A stretch of DNA of 64,000 nucleotides from an uncultured Lachnospiraceae bacterium (GTDB lineage: Bacteria > Bacillota > Clostridia > Lachnospirales > Lachnospiraceae). Shown here in pieces: positions 36,749-45,672 of this stretch. The notes under the pieces are model-generated. The model saw only the letters and a list, made by a program, of their open reading frames with translations. It ran no database searches and was not told where the DNA came from. Numbering within the stretch: the first letter of the stretch is position 1; every line of letters starts with the position of its first letter. The stretch covers positions 124,001-188,000 of the forward strand of contig CALWGV010000038.1 of the NCBI GenBank assembly GCA_944380185.1, read 5' to 3'. The translations under genes were made by a program, and so were the position numbers.

Positions 36749-38734
36749 TCATTCTGTTTTTTCCCCCAGTACAATGGCCGACTGGCCGATCATCGTGATC
36801 TCCAGCACGCCTCCTGCCGCGGAAAATTCATCGGGAATCTGATCAAAGCCCAGAGGGGAGGTCTTCAGGAGATTTTCAAAGCGGCCGTCCGGGCTTGCCC
36901 CCGTCTTCCAGATCGGAACCGACACCCGGCGGGATTCATCGGCCACATTGACAATGACCACCACCCGGTCATCCCCCAGGCTGCGCCCATAGGCGATCAC
37001 CGGCCCGTCTGCCAGCAGCTCATGGAGAGAACCGGCCCGCAGGCTGCGGCGTCCCTTATGGAGAGCAATGGCCTCCCGGTGAAAAGAGATAAGTCCTCTG
37101 TTCTCATATCCCCAGGGATAAGGTCTGCGGCTGTCCGGATCTGTCCATCCGCACAGTCCGGCCTCATCTCCATAGTAGAGCGTGGGCGCACCGGGCCAGG
37201 TCATCTGGATCACCACCGCCTGGTACATGGAGCTGTAGCGCACGCCTTCCGCCGCCCGGTCACCGCCCGCCGTGGCCAGTCTGCCCACAGTGCGGTTGGT
37301 TCGGGTCAGGAAACGGGAGTGATCATGGTTGGACAGCTGATTCATGGCAATCCGGAGGCCTCGGCCCAGCCTCGGCATATTTTCGCGCATGGCGTTCCAG
37401 AAAGCCTCGCTGTTTCCCAGAAGATCTTCGCGGAAACTATCGCTGTGCTTCTCCATCCCCGTCAGATACCAGGTCACCGGCTCCATAAAAGCGCCGTAAT
37501 TCATCACCGTGTCCCACTCGTCACCGCTTATCCAGGGATAGGGATCGCTGTAATGTTCCGCCAGCACCACAGCCTCGGGATTGGCTTTTCGCACCTCGGC
37601 GCGAAACTCCTTCCAGAAGCGGTGATTGGTCTCCTGGCTGTGTCCCAGATCCGCCGCCACGTCCAGACGCCAGCCATCCACATTGTAAGGGGCGGAGACC
37701 CATTTGCGCCCGATGCGAAGCACCTCCTGCCACAGCTCCCTGCTGCCTTCATAATTGAGTTTGGGCAGCGTCTCAAACCCCCACCATCCCTCGTAGCTGT
37801 CGTTGTCCGGCCACTCGTCCCGCGCAAAGCTGAAATAGCTGCGATAGGGACTGGAAGCCGACTCATAGGCTCCGGCGGGATAGCCCTCCTGACGGCGATA
37901 TATTTTCTCCCGATTCATCCACTTGTGGAAGGAACCGCAGTGATTCAGAACACCGTCGATAATCAGCCGCATACCTCTGCGGTGTATCTCCTTCACAAAT
38001 GTGGCAAAGAAAGCATTGGAGGCTTCCAGATTGGCCGGGTCCGTCACACGGGTCGTATAATCTCCCTCTTTGGCGATCAGTGTGAAATGGGGATCTACCG
38101 CGTCATAATCCTGACAGTCATACTTGTGATTAGAAGGTGAAACAAAGATGGGATTCAGATATAAGACCTCCACCCCCAGCTTGCTCAGATAATCCAGCTT
38201 ATCGAGAATACCCTGAAGATCGCCGCCGTAGAACCGATGCACGTCGAAAGACTCCGGCATATCATACCACTCCTCCACGGCCTCAGCCTCTCGCCCCACA
38301 TAGCGGTATTCCCCGTCGCGCACATTATTGTAGCGGTCGCCGTCGCAGAAGCGATCCACAAAAATCTGATACATGACGGCGCCCTCCGCCCAGGAAGGCG
38401 TCTTTCTGCCGGGATTTACATGGAAAAGGGATGACTCATCCCTGCGCCCGCGAAAGCCCAGCCGGTTGTATTCCGCGCTCTCGCCGCCGTCCTCGATGAC
38501 AAACCAATAGCAGAAAGCTTCCTCGCCCACAGGAAAGGACGTCTCATAATAGTCAAATATTCCTGCGCTCTCAGCCAGCCGCAGCTCATGTTCACCGGCA
38601 GCCGTCACCAGGCGCACCCTGAGATTTTCTCCTCTGGCTGCCCGCAGCCGGAATCTGACTACCTCCCCGGGCATCGGTTCCAGCGGAATCCGGTAGTCTT
38701 CCGTTTCATCACAAAAGATAGCTTCCCTGTTCAT
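36749..38734 (-). CDS. GH13 alpha-glycosidase (neopullulanase/cyclomaltodextrinase-like)
   Basis: A 661-residue intracellular alpha-glucan hydrolase. An N-terminal beta-sandwich (1-105, CBM34-like) precedes the barrel. The four GH13 regions are DGVLNHCG (260-267), GWRLDVAAD (nucleophile Asp358), VVLAEHY (acid/base Glu393) and LSNHDHS (Asp471). No signal peptide is present, so it acts on maltodextrins or cyclodextrins inside the cell. The start at 38734 follows AGGAGAG; an in-frame ATG 12 codons earlier overlaps a leader hairpin. The closest type is alpha-glycosidase of the neopullulanase group. Confidence 0.93.
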   Translation of the reverse strand: MNREAIFCDETEDYRIPLEPMPGEVVRFRLRAARGENLRVRLVTAAGEHELRLAESAGIFDYYETSFPVGEEAFCYWFVIEDGGESAEYNRLGFRGRRDESSLFHVNPGRKTPSWAEGAVMYQIFVDRFCDGDRYNNVRDGEYRYVGREAEAVEEWYDMPESFDVHRFYGGDLQGILDKLDYLSKLGVEVLYLNPIFVSPSNHKYDCQDYDAVDPHFTLIAKEGDYTTRVTDPANLEASNAFFATFVKEIHRRGMRLIIDGVLNHCGSFHKWMNREKIYRRQEGYPAGAYESASSPYRSYFSFARDEWPDNDSYEGWWGFETLPKLNYEGSRELWQEVLRIGRKWVSAPYNVDGWRLDVAADLGHSQETNHRFWKEFRAEVRKANPEAVVLAEHYSDPYPWISGDEWDTVMNYGAFMEPVTWYLTGMEKHSDSFREDLLGNSEAFWNAMRENMPRLGRGLRIAMNQLSNHDHSRFLTRTNRTVGRLATAGGDRAAEGVRYSSMYQAVVIQMTWPGAPTLYYGDEAGLCGWTDPDSRRPYPWGYENRGLISFHREAIALHKGRRSLRAGSLHELLADGPVIAYGRSLGDDRVVVIVNVADESRRVSVPIWKTGASPDGRFENLLKTSPLGFDQIPDEFSAAGGVLEITMIGQSAIVLGEKTE

Positions 38735-38761
38735 TACAATCTCTCCTACAGATAGTAAAAG

Positions 38762-38785
38762 GGACAGCAATATGGATTGCTGTCC
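38762..38785 (-). promoter_or_regulatory. Leader hairpin upstream of the GH13 gene
   Basis: GGACAGCAAT and ATTGCTGTCC form a perfect 10-bp stem with a 4-base loop. On the minus strand it is followed by CTTTTACT. It lies between the extended -10 at 38859-38867 and the GH13 start, so it may be the ftsH terminator or an attenuator in the GH13 leader. Confidence 0.5.
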
Positions 38786-38858
38786 GATTTAGGAGAAGGT
38801 ATTTCATTTTATGGGGTTTGTAAAACTAATGTATTGGGGGGGTTGTTTTACGTTATTT

Positions 38859-38867
38859 AGTATAGCA
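38859..38867 (-). promoter_or_regulatory. Extended -10 promoter for the GH13 gene
   Basis: The minus strand reads TGCTATACT, with no good -35 at 16-18 bases. The predicted leader is about 118 bases and contains the hairpin at 38762-38785. Confidence 0.45.
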
Positions 38868-38927
38868 TTATTCCCCAAATAAGTGTGCACAAACTTTACA
38901 AAAATTGCATTTTTGTTTTGTGCAGTT

Positions 38928-40757
38928 TTACTTTCCTCCCTGGTCTGCAGTAGTAAATAATGCTGCAAACTCTTCTCGTCCTACCTTCTCTTTTTGCAAC
39001 AGAAGCTCCGCGCCCTTTTCCAGCACATCTTTGTGCTGTTCCAGAATTTTCTTTGCCTCTGTGTAGCACTCGTCTACAATCCGCTTTACTTCAGCGTCGA
39101 TCTCCGTGGCGATAGCCTCGCCGTAGTCTCTGGTATGTCCCAGCTCGTTGCCCAGCACAAATTCATTGTTGTTGCCGTAATGTACCAGTCCCAGTCTCTT
39201 GGACATGCCGTACTCCATCACCATCGAGCGGGCTATCTCCGTGGCCTGCCGAATATCCTGGGAAGCTCCGGTAGTGATATCGTCAAACACCAGCTCTTCG
39301 GCAATCCTTCCCCCCAGCGCCACCATGATATGATGAAGCATCTTCTTTCTGCTGTTGAACATCTCATCCTTGCCCGGCAGCGGCATGGTATAGCCGGCTG
39401 CACTGCCTCCGGTAGGGATGATCGAAATCGTATGCACAGGTCCCACATCCGGCAGGCACTCAAACAATATGGCATGCCCCACCTCGTGATAAGCCGTAAT
39501 CTTTTTCTCCTCCTCGGAGACCAGACGGCTGCGTTTTTCGGTGCCGATTCCCACCTTTACAAAGGCCTTTTCGATATCCGCCTGGCAGATAAAGCGTCTG
39601 CCGGCCTGCACGGCCACAATAGCCGCCTCGTTTAAAAGATTGGACAGATCCGCTCCGGTAAATCCCGCCGTGGTCCGGGCGATCTTCTCCAGATCCACAT
39701 CGTCCCCCAGAGGCTTGTTGGCGGCATGAACCTTCAGGATTTCCTCCCGGCCCCTGACATCGGGCCGGCCCACCACAATCTTCCGGTCAAAACGTCCGGG
39801 ACGCAGGATTGCCGGATCCAAAATGTCCACCCGGTTAGTCGCCGCCATCACGATGATTCCCTCGTTGACGGCAAAACCGTCCATCTCTACCAGCAGCTGG
39901 TTCAGCGTCTGCTCTCTCTCGTCATGGCCGCCGCCCAGCCCGCTGCCGCGCCTTCTGGCCACGGCGTCGATCTCATCGATAAAAATGATGCAGGGAGCGT
40001 TTCTCTTGGCCTCCTCAAACAGATCGCGGACACGGGACGCGCCGACGCCGACGAACATCTCCACAAAGTCTGAACCGGAAATACTGAAGAAGGGAACTCC
40101 CGCTTCACCGGCGATGGCTTTGGCGAGCAGTGTTTTTCCTGTGCCCGGAGGGCCCACCAGCAGAATTCCCTTGGGTATCCTGGCTCCCATCTGCGTAAAT
40201 TTCTGAGGATCTTTCAGAAAGTCGATGACTTCCCGCACCTCCTCCTTTTCTTCCTGCAGGCCCGCCACCTTGCTCAAGTCCGTTTCTCCGGCATCCTTGG
40301 CCAGTCTTGCCCGGCTTTTGCCAAAATTCATCATTTTGCTGTTGGAGCTGGCTCCCATCATCCGGCTGATGACCAAAATCATGCCGATGACAATCAGCAG
40401 CACGCCCAGCAGAATCGGCAGCACCACCGTCATGCCCAGATCCTGCTCGGGCACCGGCTCCACCGTCACCGGGACATTGTAGGAGGCAAGAGTCTCCTGC
40501 GCTGTATTTACGTTCGACACCGCCAGCTCTGCGACGCTGCCGTCATTCAGGACAATGACGAGGGTGCCTGTGGGCACTGTGGCGGACTGCTCCACCGTCA
40601 CCGAGCTCACCTCCTCCTGCTCCAGGGCCTGCTCAAACTGCTGGTTTGTGTAGGCAGGCACCTGATTCATCGCGTCCCGCATGAAAAACATTACCAATAC
40701 CATGATGATAAGCAGGGGAACCCAAAAGCTCCCCATGCCCCTCGTTTGTCTTTCCAA
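38928..40757 (-). CDS. ftsH: ATP-dependent zinc metalloprotease FtsH
   Basis: Membrane-bound AAA+ protease for quality control of membrane and regulatory proteins. The 609 residues contain TM1 (12-27), an extracytoplasmic domain, TM2 (109-133), the AAA domain with Walker A GPPGTGKT (202-209) and Walker [10 protein letters not shown], the SRH region [20 protein letters not shown], and the zinc motif HEVGH (424-428) with the third ligand further on. The position downstream of tilS-hpt is the conserved order in Firmicutes. Confidence 0.97.
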   Translation of the reverse strand: MERQTRGMGSFWVPLLIIMVLVMFFMRDAMNQVPAYTNQQFEQALEQEEVSSVTVEQSATVPTGTLVIVLNDGSVAELAVSNVNTAQETLASYNVPVTVEPVPEQDLGMTVVLPILLGVLLIVIGMILVISRMMGASSNSKMMNFGKSRARLAKDAGETDLSKVAGLQEEKEEVREVIDFLKDPQKFTQMGARIPKGILLVGPPGTGKTLLAKAIAGEAGVPFFSISGSDFVEMFVGVGASRVRDLFEEAKRNAPCIIFIDEIDAVARRRGSGLGGGHDEREQTLNQLLVEMDGFAVNEGIIVMAATNRVDILDPAILRPGRFDRKIVVGRPDVRGREEILKVHAANKPLGDDVDLEKIARTTAGFTGADLSNLLNEAAIVAVQAGRRFICQADIEKAFVKVGIGTEKRSRLVSEEEKKITAYHEVGHAILFECLPDVGPVHTISIIPTGGSAAGYTMPLPGKDEMFNSRKKMLHHIMVALGGRIAEELVFDDITTGASQDIRQATEIARSMVMEYGMSKRLGLVHYGNNNEFVLGNELGHTRDYGEAIATEIDAEVKRIVDECYTEAKKILEQHKDVLEKGAELLLQKEKVGREEFAALFTTADQGGK

Positions 40758-40784
40758 ATAAGTATCTCCTTCCGATGCTAAAAC

Positions 40785-41309
40785 TTATTCGACACCTTCC
40801 ACCACGCCAATATAGGGAAGGTTTCTGTATTTCTGTGCGTAATCCAGTCCATATCCCACTACGAATTCGTCCGGGATGGAAAAACAGGTGTAATCCACCT
40901 TCACCGCTTTCACCCTGCGGGAAGGTTTGTCCAGAAGCGTGCAGATTTTAATGCTCTTTGGCCCTCTGTCCCCCAGCATATCCACCAGATAGGACAGGGT
41001 GCGGCCGGAATCCACAATATCCTCCACGATCAGGACTTCCTTATCCTTCAGCGATTCATCCAGATCCTTCACAATGCGGACCACTCCGCTGGACTTGGTG
41101 TCATCGCCGTAGCTGGAAACCGACATAAAGTCCAGAGAGACCGGCACCGTGATTCTCTTGGCCAGCTCACAGGTAAAAAACACGCCGCCCTTCAGCACGC
41201 AGATCAGATGCACTTCCTTTCCGGCGTAATCCTTGCTGATCTGTGCCCCGATCTCACTGATCTTCTTGTCCACCTCTGCCTCCGGGATCAGTACGCGAAT
41301 CTTTTCCAT
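40785..41309 (-). CDS. hpt: Hypoxanthine phosphoribosyltransferase
   Basis: Purine salvage enzyme (hypoxanthine or guanine + PRPP). 174 residues; the flexible-loop region SVSSYGDDTKSSG, the PRPP-binding VLIVEDIVDSGRTLSYL and the C-terminal VDYTCFSIPDEFVVGYGLDY are diagnostic. The start codon lies inside the end of tilS, 56 bp before the tilS stop, so the genes are strongly coupled. ftsH follows 27 bp later. Confidence 0.96.
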   Translation of the reverse strand: MEKIRVLIPEAEVDKKISEIGAQISKDYAGKEVHLICVLKGGVFFTCELAKRITVPVSLDFMSVSSYGDDTKSSGVVRIVKDLDESLKDKEVLIVEDIVDSGRTLSYLVDMLGDRGPKSIKICTLLDKPSRRVKAVKVDYTCFSIPDEFVVGYGLDYAQKYRNLPYIGVVEGVE

Positions 41310-42780
41310 TCTCTTCTTTTCCTCCGTATATTTTTATTTGCAATATGACCTTGGTATTCTCCGTCACTTTTACCTGTTCATCCAGGCGCCGGCCTTCGAT
41401 CCACATCACGTGGCTGCCGCAGGCTGCCACGGCTATCTCGTCTCTCTCCCCTGCCGGAATCTTTTCGTCGATCATGTACGACTTCACCGTCTTCTTCCCG
41501 CCGCCGGCCAGCAAGAAGTAATCTCCCTGTCTTCGGCTGCGAAAAACAAACGGTCTTTCTATTTTATCATAATCCAGCCATTTCGTACACCGGTTTGTTG
41601 GGATTTTCTGCAATTTATCATAGGAAAATACGCTGAGTTCACAGCGCCTTTCTCCCAAAAAGATGACCGCCGGATATTTCTGCGGTTCTGGAATAGTCCA
41701 GCCTTCCGGCAGACGCTCCTTACTCCCGCAATCTTCATTGCTCCCGCGTTTCTCCTCTTCGCTGCGCTCGAAAATCAGACTGTCGTAAGCCCTTTTGACA
41801 CGGATCCGACCAGCCAGCATCACCCTGCGGACAGCTCCTGCTCCCGGCCGGTCGGCAAGAAGGGACTGCACCGACTCCACATGCCTCGCCGAGATATCCG
41901 TGAGCCCGCCTGTTTTTTCGCAGGCCAGACGAATGATATACTCCTGCAGAATATCCTCTTCATCTGCCAGAGCCTTCGCCTTCACGCAGACCATGTGAGT
42001 TTTTTCCCTCGCCGGCCCCGGCTCTCTTCTGCTCTCCAGCCATTTTTCTGCCCGGGACCGCAGATAGCGATCCGCGCGTCCTGCTACATCGGCAGCCCGG
42101 CAGACGTGAGCCACTGCCCCCTCATTGAGCTCCTGCTCTACATAGGGGAGCACCTTGAGCCGAAGCCGATTGCGTATGCAGCCTTCCTGCTCATTAGTGG
42201 AGTCCAGCCGCCAGGGAATCTCTTTCTGCTCCATATACCCATGGATGCTCTCCTTATCCACATCCAGAAAAGGGCGAATTACACGCCCGCTTTTCGGTTC
42301 CATCCCTGCCATCCCGCGAAGACCCGCTCCCCGAAACATATTCCACAGAACGGTCTCCGCCTGGTCCTGACGGTGATGAGCCACGGCAATGCTGCTCGCC
42401 CCTTTTTTCTGGCGGCATTCTTCCAGAACGCGGTAGCGTTCCTCCCTGGCCGCCTCCTCCAGAGATTGTTTTCTCCCGGCGGCAGCTCCCAGTGCATCCA
42501 CCCGAACCGCCTCAAAGGGAACCTGCCACTGTGCGCACAGTTTCCGGCAGAATTCCATATCCGCGTCAGCCTCTGCGCCCCGTATGCCATGATGTACATG
42601 GACCGCAGCAAGACCGAACCCCATAACCGGCGAGAGGGCCAAAAGTACAGACAGCAAACAGACCGAGTCTTCGCCGCCGGACAATCCCACGACGACCAAA
42701 TCCCCAGTCTGTATCAACCCACGCTCTTCGATATATTTGCGGACCTGTCCCGTCATCTTCTCTGTCATCTCAATCGCCAT
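41254..42780 (-). CDS. tilS: tRNA(Ile)-lysidine synthase TilS
   Basis: Ligates lysine to C34 of the tRNAIle with CAU anticodon, so that it reads AUA. 508 residues with the N-type ATP pyrophosphatase motif SGGEDS near residue 45 (family SGGxDS), HVHHGIRGAEADAD and VAHHRQDQAETVLWNMFRGAGLRG, followed by TilS substrate domains. The C-terminal TilS domain includes PTNRCTKWLDYDKI and RRQGDYF. The start at 42780 is preceded by AGGGG and GGAGG. The promoter TTGATT-17-TATAGT lies at 42826-42854. The 3' end overlaps hpt by 56 bp. Confidence 0.95.
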   Translation of the reverse strand: MAIEMTEKMTGQVRKYIEERGLIQTGDLVVVGLSGGEDSVCLLSVLLALSPVMGFGLAAVHVHHGIRGAEADADMEFCRKLCAQWQVPFEAVRVDALGAAAGRKQSLEEAAREERYRVLEECRQKKGASSIAVAHHRQDQAETVLWNMFRGAGLRGMAGMEPKSGRVIRPFLDVDKESIHGYMEQKEIPWRLDSTNEQEGCIRNRLRLKVLPYVEQELNEGAVAHVCRAADVAGRADRYLRSRAEKWLESRREPGPAREKTHMVCVKAKALADEEDILQEYIIRLACEKTGGLTDISARHVESVQSLLADRPGAGAVRRVMLAGRIRVKRAYDSLIFERSEEEKRGSNEDCGSKERLPEGWTIPEPQKYPAVIFLGERRCELSVFSYDKLQKIPTNRCTKWLDYDKIERPFVFRSRRQGDYFLLAGGGKKTVKSYMIDEKIPAGERDEIAVAACGSHVMWIEGRRLDEQVKVTENTKVILQIKIYGGKEENGKDSRTDPGGRGGQEDQ

Positions 42781-42825
42781 GCCTCCACCCCTGGGAGTTT
42801 TCTCTGGCCTCAATGTCTTATCTCT

Positions 42826-42854
42826 ACTATAACCACTTTTGCCTAAAAAATCAA
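42826..42854 (-). promoter_or_regulatory. Promoter of the tilS-hpt-ftsH operon
   Basis: On the minus strand TTGATT (42849-42854), 17 bases, TATAGT (42826-42831), just after the spoIIE stop codon. Confidence 0.75.
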
Positions 42855-42858
42855 CCGC

Positions 42859-44670
42859 TCACTTTTTCCACACCCCCGCGGTCAGCACGGTCATATCATC
42901 TCTTGCCTCCCCGTCCTCCGACCAGCCGGCCCGCAGCACCTGCTCTGCCAGCTCTCTGGCATTGAGAGTGGTGCTCTCCGCAAGGAGACGGCGCATGGCG
43001 CCCTCCTTATCCTCCTCTTTTATCGCGTCCAGCACACCGTCAGTGACCATGACAATCATATCTCCATCCCTCAGCTGACCGTGGGCGGACACCGGATCCG
43101 CCTCACAGTCCATCCCCATCGGAAGGGAACCAGGCTCGATCTCGATCACTTCTGCGCCCCGGCGGATAAAAGTGCTGACAGCCCCCTGTTTGAAGAAGCG
43201 GGCACGCCCCGTATAGAGATCCACCAGGGTCAGATCCAGAGTAGCCGGTCTCTGCTCTTCCTCACGCACCAGAAGCAGTGCATTCAGCATATAGATAGCT
43301 CGCTCCGGTGAAAAGCCGGCTTCCAGAAGCTCCTCCAAGAGCTCCGTCAGAAGCTTGCTCTCCATGAAAGCCCTCCGTCCCGAACCCATGCCGTCCGAGA
43401 GGCAGAGCATCATCCGGCCATCGGGGAGCAGATGCGCCGAAAAGCTGTCGCCGGAAATCTCCTCATCGTCCTTGCAGATCCTGGCCACACCGGACAGCAG
43501 GCGAAAGGATGTGTCTTCTACCAGCCGGATCGTACAGGGCTCCTTGCCCACCACAGTCCGGCTGCCCTGTGCTGCCCGCATACTTTTTTCCATGGTTTTT
43601 CCCACCGTCTCGCACAGCTCTTTTACGGTGACACAGCCGTCCGCGCCTGCGCTTACCGTCACATAGGCCTCCTGCCTGGCCCCGCCTCCCTCCAAAACCA
43701 ACAGATCATAGAGCTTTAAGTGAATTCGGCGCAGGGTGCGCCTCAGTTTTTTTTCCACGTTCTCTGTCACGTTTATCTCCTGCCCCATCTGATCGGCCAT
43801 CTCCCGGAGCATTCTCTCCATCTCTCGGAACTGCAGAGACGCCGCCTCCCTGCTCTCAAAAAATCTGCTCTTCCAGCCCTCATCATAATCAAAGCCGGTC
43901 AAGCAATCCCCCAGCGTCTCCAGATACATCTCCCTGCGGCGGCATTCCTCCCGAAAATCCGCAGGCAGATCCGCTGCATCCACCCGCCCCGTCTCCTTAA
44001 AGCGGCTGCACAAAGCCGAAAGCTCGGGGATATCGCCCTTTCCCAGACCGCACTGCCGGCATCCTCCGCAGACCATGTCCGATGTCCTCTGCACCGCCTC
44101 GGCCGCCTGCCCTGTCGTTATCCTCCTCTGATCCGTACTGATGCCGACCAGGGATCTGGCCAGCTTGCCATAGGAGTCCGATGCCTCCAGCAGCCGAAAT
44201 CTCTGCAGTTTTTCCATGCCGTCAAGTTGGCCGGGGTTAGCCGAGGGCTGCAGCAGTTCCGCCGGCGTAAGCAGAAAAAGAACCGCCGCCGTCACCATCT
44301 CCGGCACCGATCCCGTCATATATTCCAGCGCATAGAGCGAACCGATCCCCAGCGCACCGCAGAAGAAAGCGATGACCGACGGCACCCGCCCCAGACGACG
44401 AAAAGCGCCCGCCAGCACGCCCATCAGGCAGAAGAGGCCCAGAGGGGCCATATCCTCCTGGCGCAGCGTCTCTGCGACGCCGCAGGCAGCCCCCGCAAAA
44501 GCACCGCTTCCCGCGCCCATGCGGAAGCTGAAAAACAGCACGCCGTAATACATAGCCGACTGCACCGCCGATAAGACCGACTGGCTCTCTGTCATCAGGC
44601 CTGCCAGGGCAATTCCCAGAAATACAATCACCACCAGCTTGGCAAACCACAGATTTTTTGTTTTTCTCAT
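42859..44670 (-). CDS. spoIIE: Stage II sporulation protein E, short form
   Basis: PP2C-type phosphatase that dephosphorylates SpoIIAA to activate sigma-F in the forespore. 603 residues. An N-terminal membrane region of about six helices (20-150) precedes a Cys-containing regulatory region (DMVCGGCRQCGLG) and the SpoIIE/PP2C domain with DDEEISGDSFSAHLLPDGRM, CLSDGMGSGRRA (metal Asp) and MVTDGVLD, then RDDMTVL. Bacillus SpoIIE has about 820 residues and ten helices; here the N-terminal part is shorter. It is preceded by a Spo0A-like promoter. The start at 44670 is favoured over 44715. Confidence 0.93.
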   Translation of the reverse strand: MRKTKNLWFAKLVVIVFLGIALAGLMTESQSVLSAVQSAMYYGVLFFSFRMGAGSGAFAGAACGVAETLRQEDMAPLGLFCLMGVLAGAFRRLGRVPSVIAFFCGALGIGSLYALEYMTGSVPEMVTAAVLFLLTPAELLQPSANPGQLDGMEKLQRFRLLEASDSYGKLARSLVGISTDQRRITTGQAAEAVQRTSDMVCGGCRQCGLGKGDIPELSALCSRFKETGRVDAADLPADFREECRRREMYLETLGDCLTGFDYDEGWKSRFFESREAASLQFREMERMLREMADQMGQEINVTENVEKKLRRTLRRIHLKLYDLLVLEGGGARQEAYVTVSAGADGCVTVKELCETVGKTMEKSMRAAQGSRTVVGKEPCTIRLVEDTSFRLLSGVARICKDDEEISGDSFSAHLLPDGRMMLCLSDGMGSGRRAFMESKLLTELLEELLEAGFSPERAIYMLNALLLVREEEQRPATLDLTLVDLYTGRARFFKQGAVSTFIRRGAEVIEIEPGSLPMGMDCEADPVSAHGQLRDGDMIVMVTDGVLDAIKEEDKEGAMRRLLAESTTLNARELAEQVLRAGWSEDGEARDDMTVLTAGVWKK

Positions 44671-44717
44671 AGCTTGTCCACCCTCTTCTACTATTTGTCC
44701 ACATCCACTGGACATCT

Positions 44718-44751
44718 ATTATAATGAAAGTGAACGGCATATTTTGTCGAA
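44718..44751 (-). promoter_or_regulatory. Spo0A-type promoter of spoIIE
   Basis: On the minus strand TCGACA (44745-44750) as -35, 21 bases, then TATAAT (44718-44723). The 7-base Spo0A box TGTCGAA (plus strand 44745-44751) overlaps the -35. Spo0A-activated promoters in Bacillus (spoIIE, spoIIG) are known for 21-22 bp spacing and a box at this place. Confidence 0.75.
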
Positions 44752-44908
44752 GGACAGGCCGCATGATACAAATTGTGCCGCAAAATCCGCCTTGTCTTCG
44801 GTCTGTCCCCGCCATTTTGCAGACATCCTTCACGATAAAGGTATGGTCAACAGCACAGAAATATGATAGACTAGCAATAAATCTGCAGAATGCAAAGGGG
44901 CGTCTATT

Positions 44909-45529
44909 ATGGCAAAGAATCCGGATTTGTTGATCGAAAAACGACGGGATGAAATTCTCGAGGTATTTCTGCGCTTATATGAGAAAAAAAGGCTGAGCGA
45001 GATCAATATAAAAGCCTTGGCGGAGGAGACCCGTTTCACCCGGGCCACCATCTACAATTACTTTAAAAATATCGACGAGATCTTTATCTGCGCCTATCAA
45101 AAAGAATATCTGCTCTGGGCCGACGATCTGAAGCAGGTACTGACCGGCAGCGACAGCCTCACCGCAGCCGAATTTGCCGACGCCATCGCCCAAACCCTGG
45201 TCAGGCGCGAACGCATGCTCCGCTTTTCTGTGGCAGATTTTCATGAGAGAGAGGCCAACTGCCGCCGAGAGTTCGTCTTCTCCCACAAGCGGGCCTTCAC
45301 CCAGGCGATCAATCTGATGCACGACTGCTTTGCTAAATTTTTCCCCGGCAAAAGCGAGGGCGATATCACCAAAATGCTCTATATCTTCTTTCCCTTTATG
45401 CACGGGATGTACCGCTATGTGGATCTGTCGGATATACAGATCGAAGCTCGCCTGGCCGCCGACATGCCGCTCAAGGAGACGTCCATCTATGAGCTGGCCT
45501 GCAATATGATTTTGCAGATTCTGAAATAA
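44909..45529 (+). CDS. TetR family transcriptional regulator
   Basis: A 206-residue regulator with the N-terminal HTH (residues 10-55: RDEILEVFLRLYEKKRLSEI, ALAEETRFTRATIYNYFKNIDEIF) and a C-terminal ligand/dimer domain that includes MLYIFFPFMHGMYRYVDL. AAGGGG precedes the ATG. It faces the flavin-dependent reductase gene tail to tail, with a shared terminator at 45590-45624. It is the natural candidate to bind the two palindromes at the reductase promoter; this is inference. Confidence 0.9.
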   Translation: MAKNPDLLIEKRRDEILEVFLRLYEKKRLSEINIKALAEETRFTRATIYNYFKNIDEIFICAYQKEYLLWADDLKQVLTGSDSLTAAEFADAIAQTLVRRERMLRFSVADFHEREANCRREFVFSHKRAFTQAINLMHDCFAKFFPGKSEGDITKMLYIFFPFMHGMYRYVDLSDIQIEARLAADMPLKETSIYELACNMILQILK

Positions 45530-45589
45530 ATTTTTTTTGCGGTCTGGGGCTTCTGCTTCCCATTCTGCTCTCACGAAAAAGCTTATCGC

Positions 45590-45624
45590 AAAAGGGACAT
45601 CCCTCGCTCAGAGATGTCCCTTTT
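45590..45624. terminator. Bidirectional terminator between tetR and the reductase gene
   Basis: AAAAGGGACATC and GATGTCCCTTTT form a perfect 12-bp stem with an 11-base loop; the A and T runs at both ends serve either strand. Confidence 0.85.
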
Positions 45625-45672
45625 ATTATTTGTCCGCCCTTTTCTTCCCCCGGCGCTAAATCCCGGGAGGGA

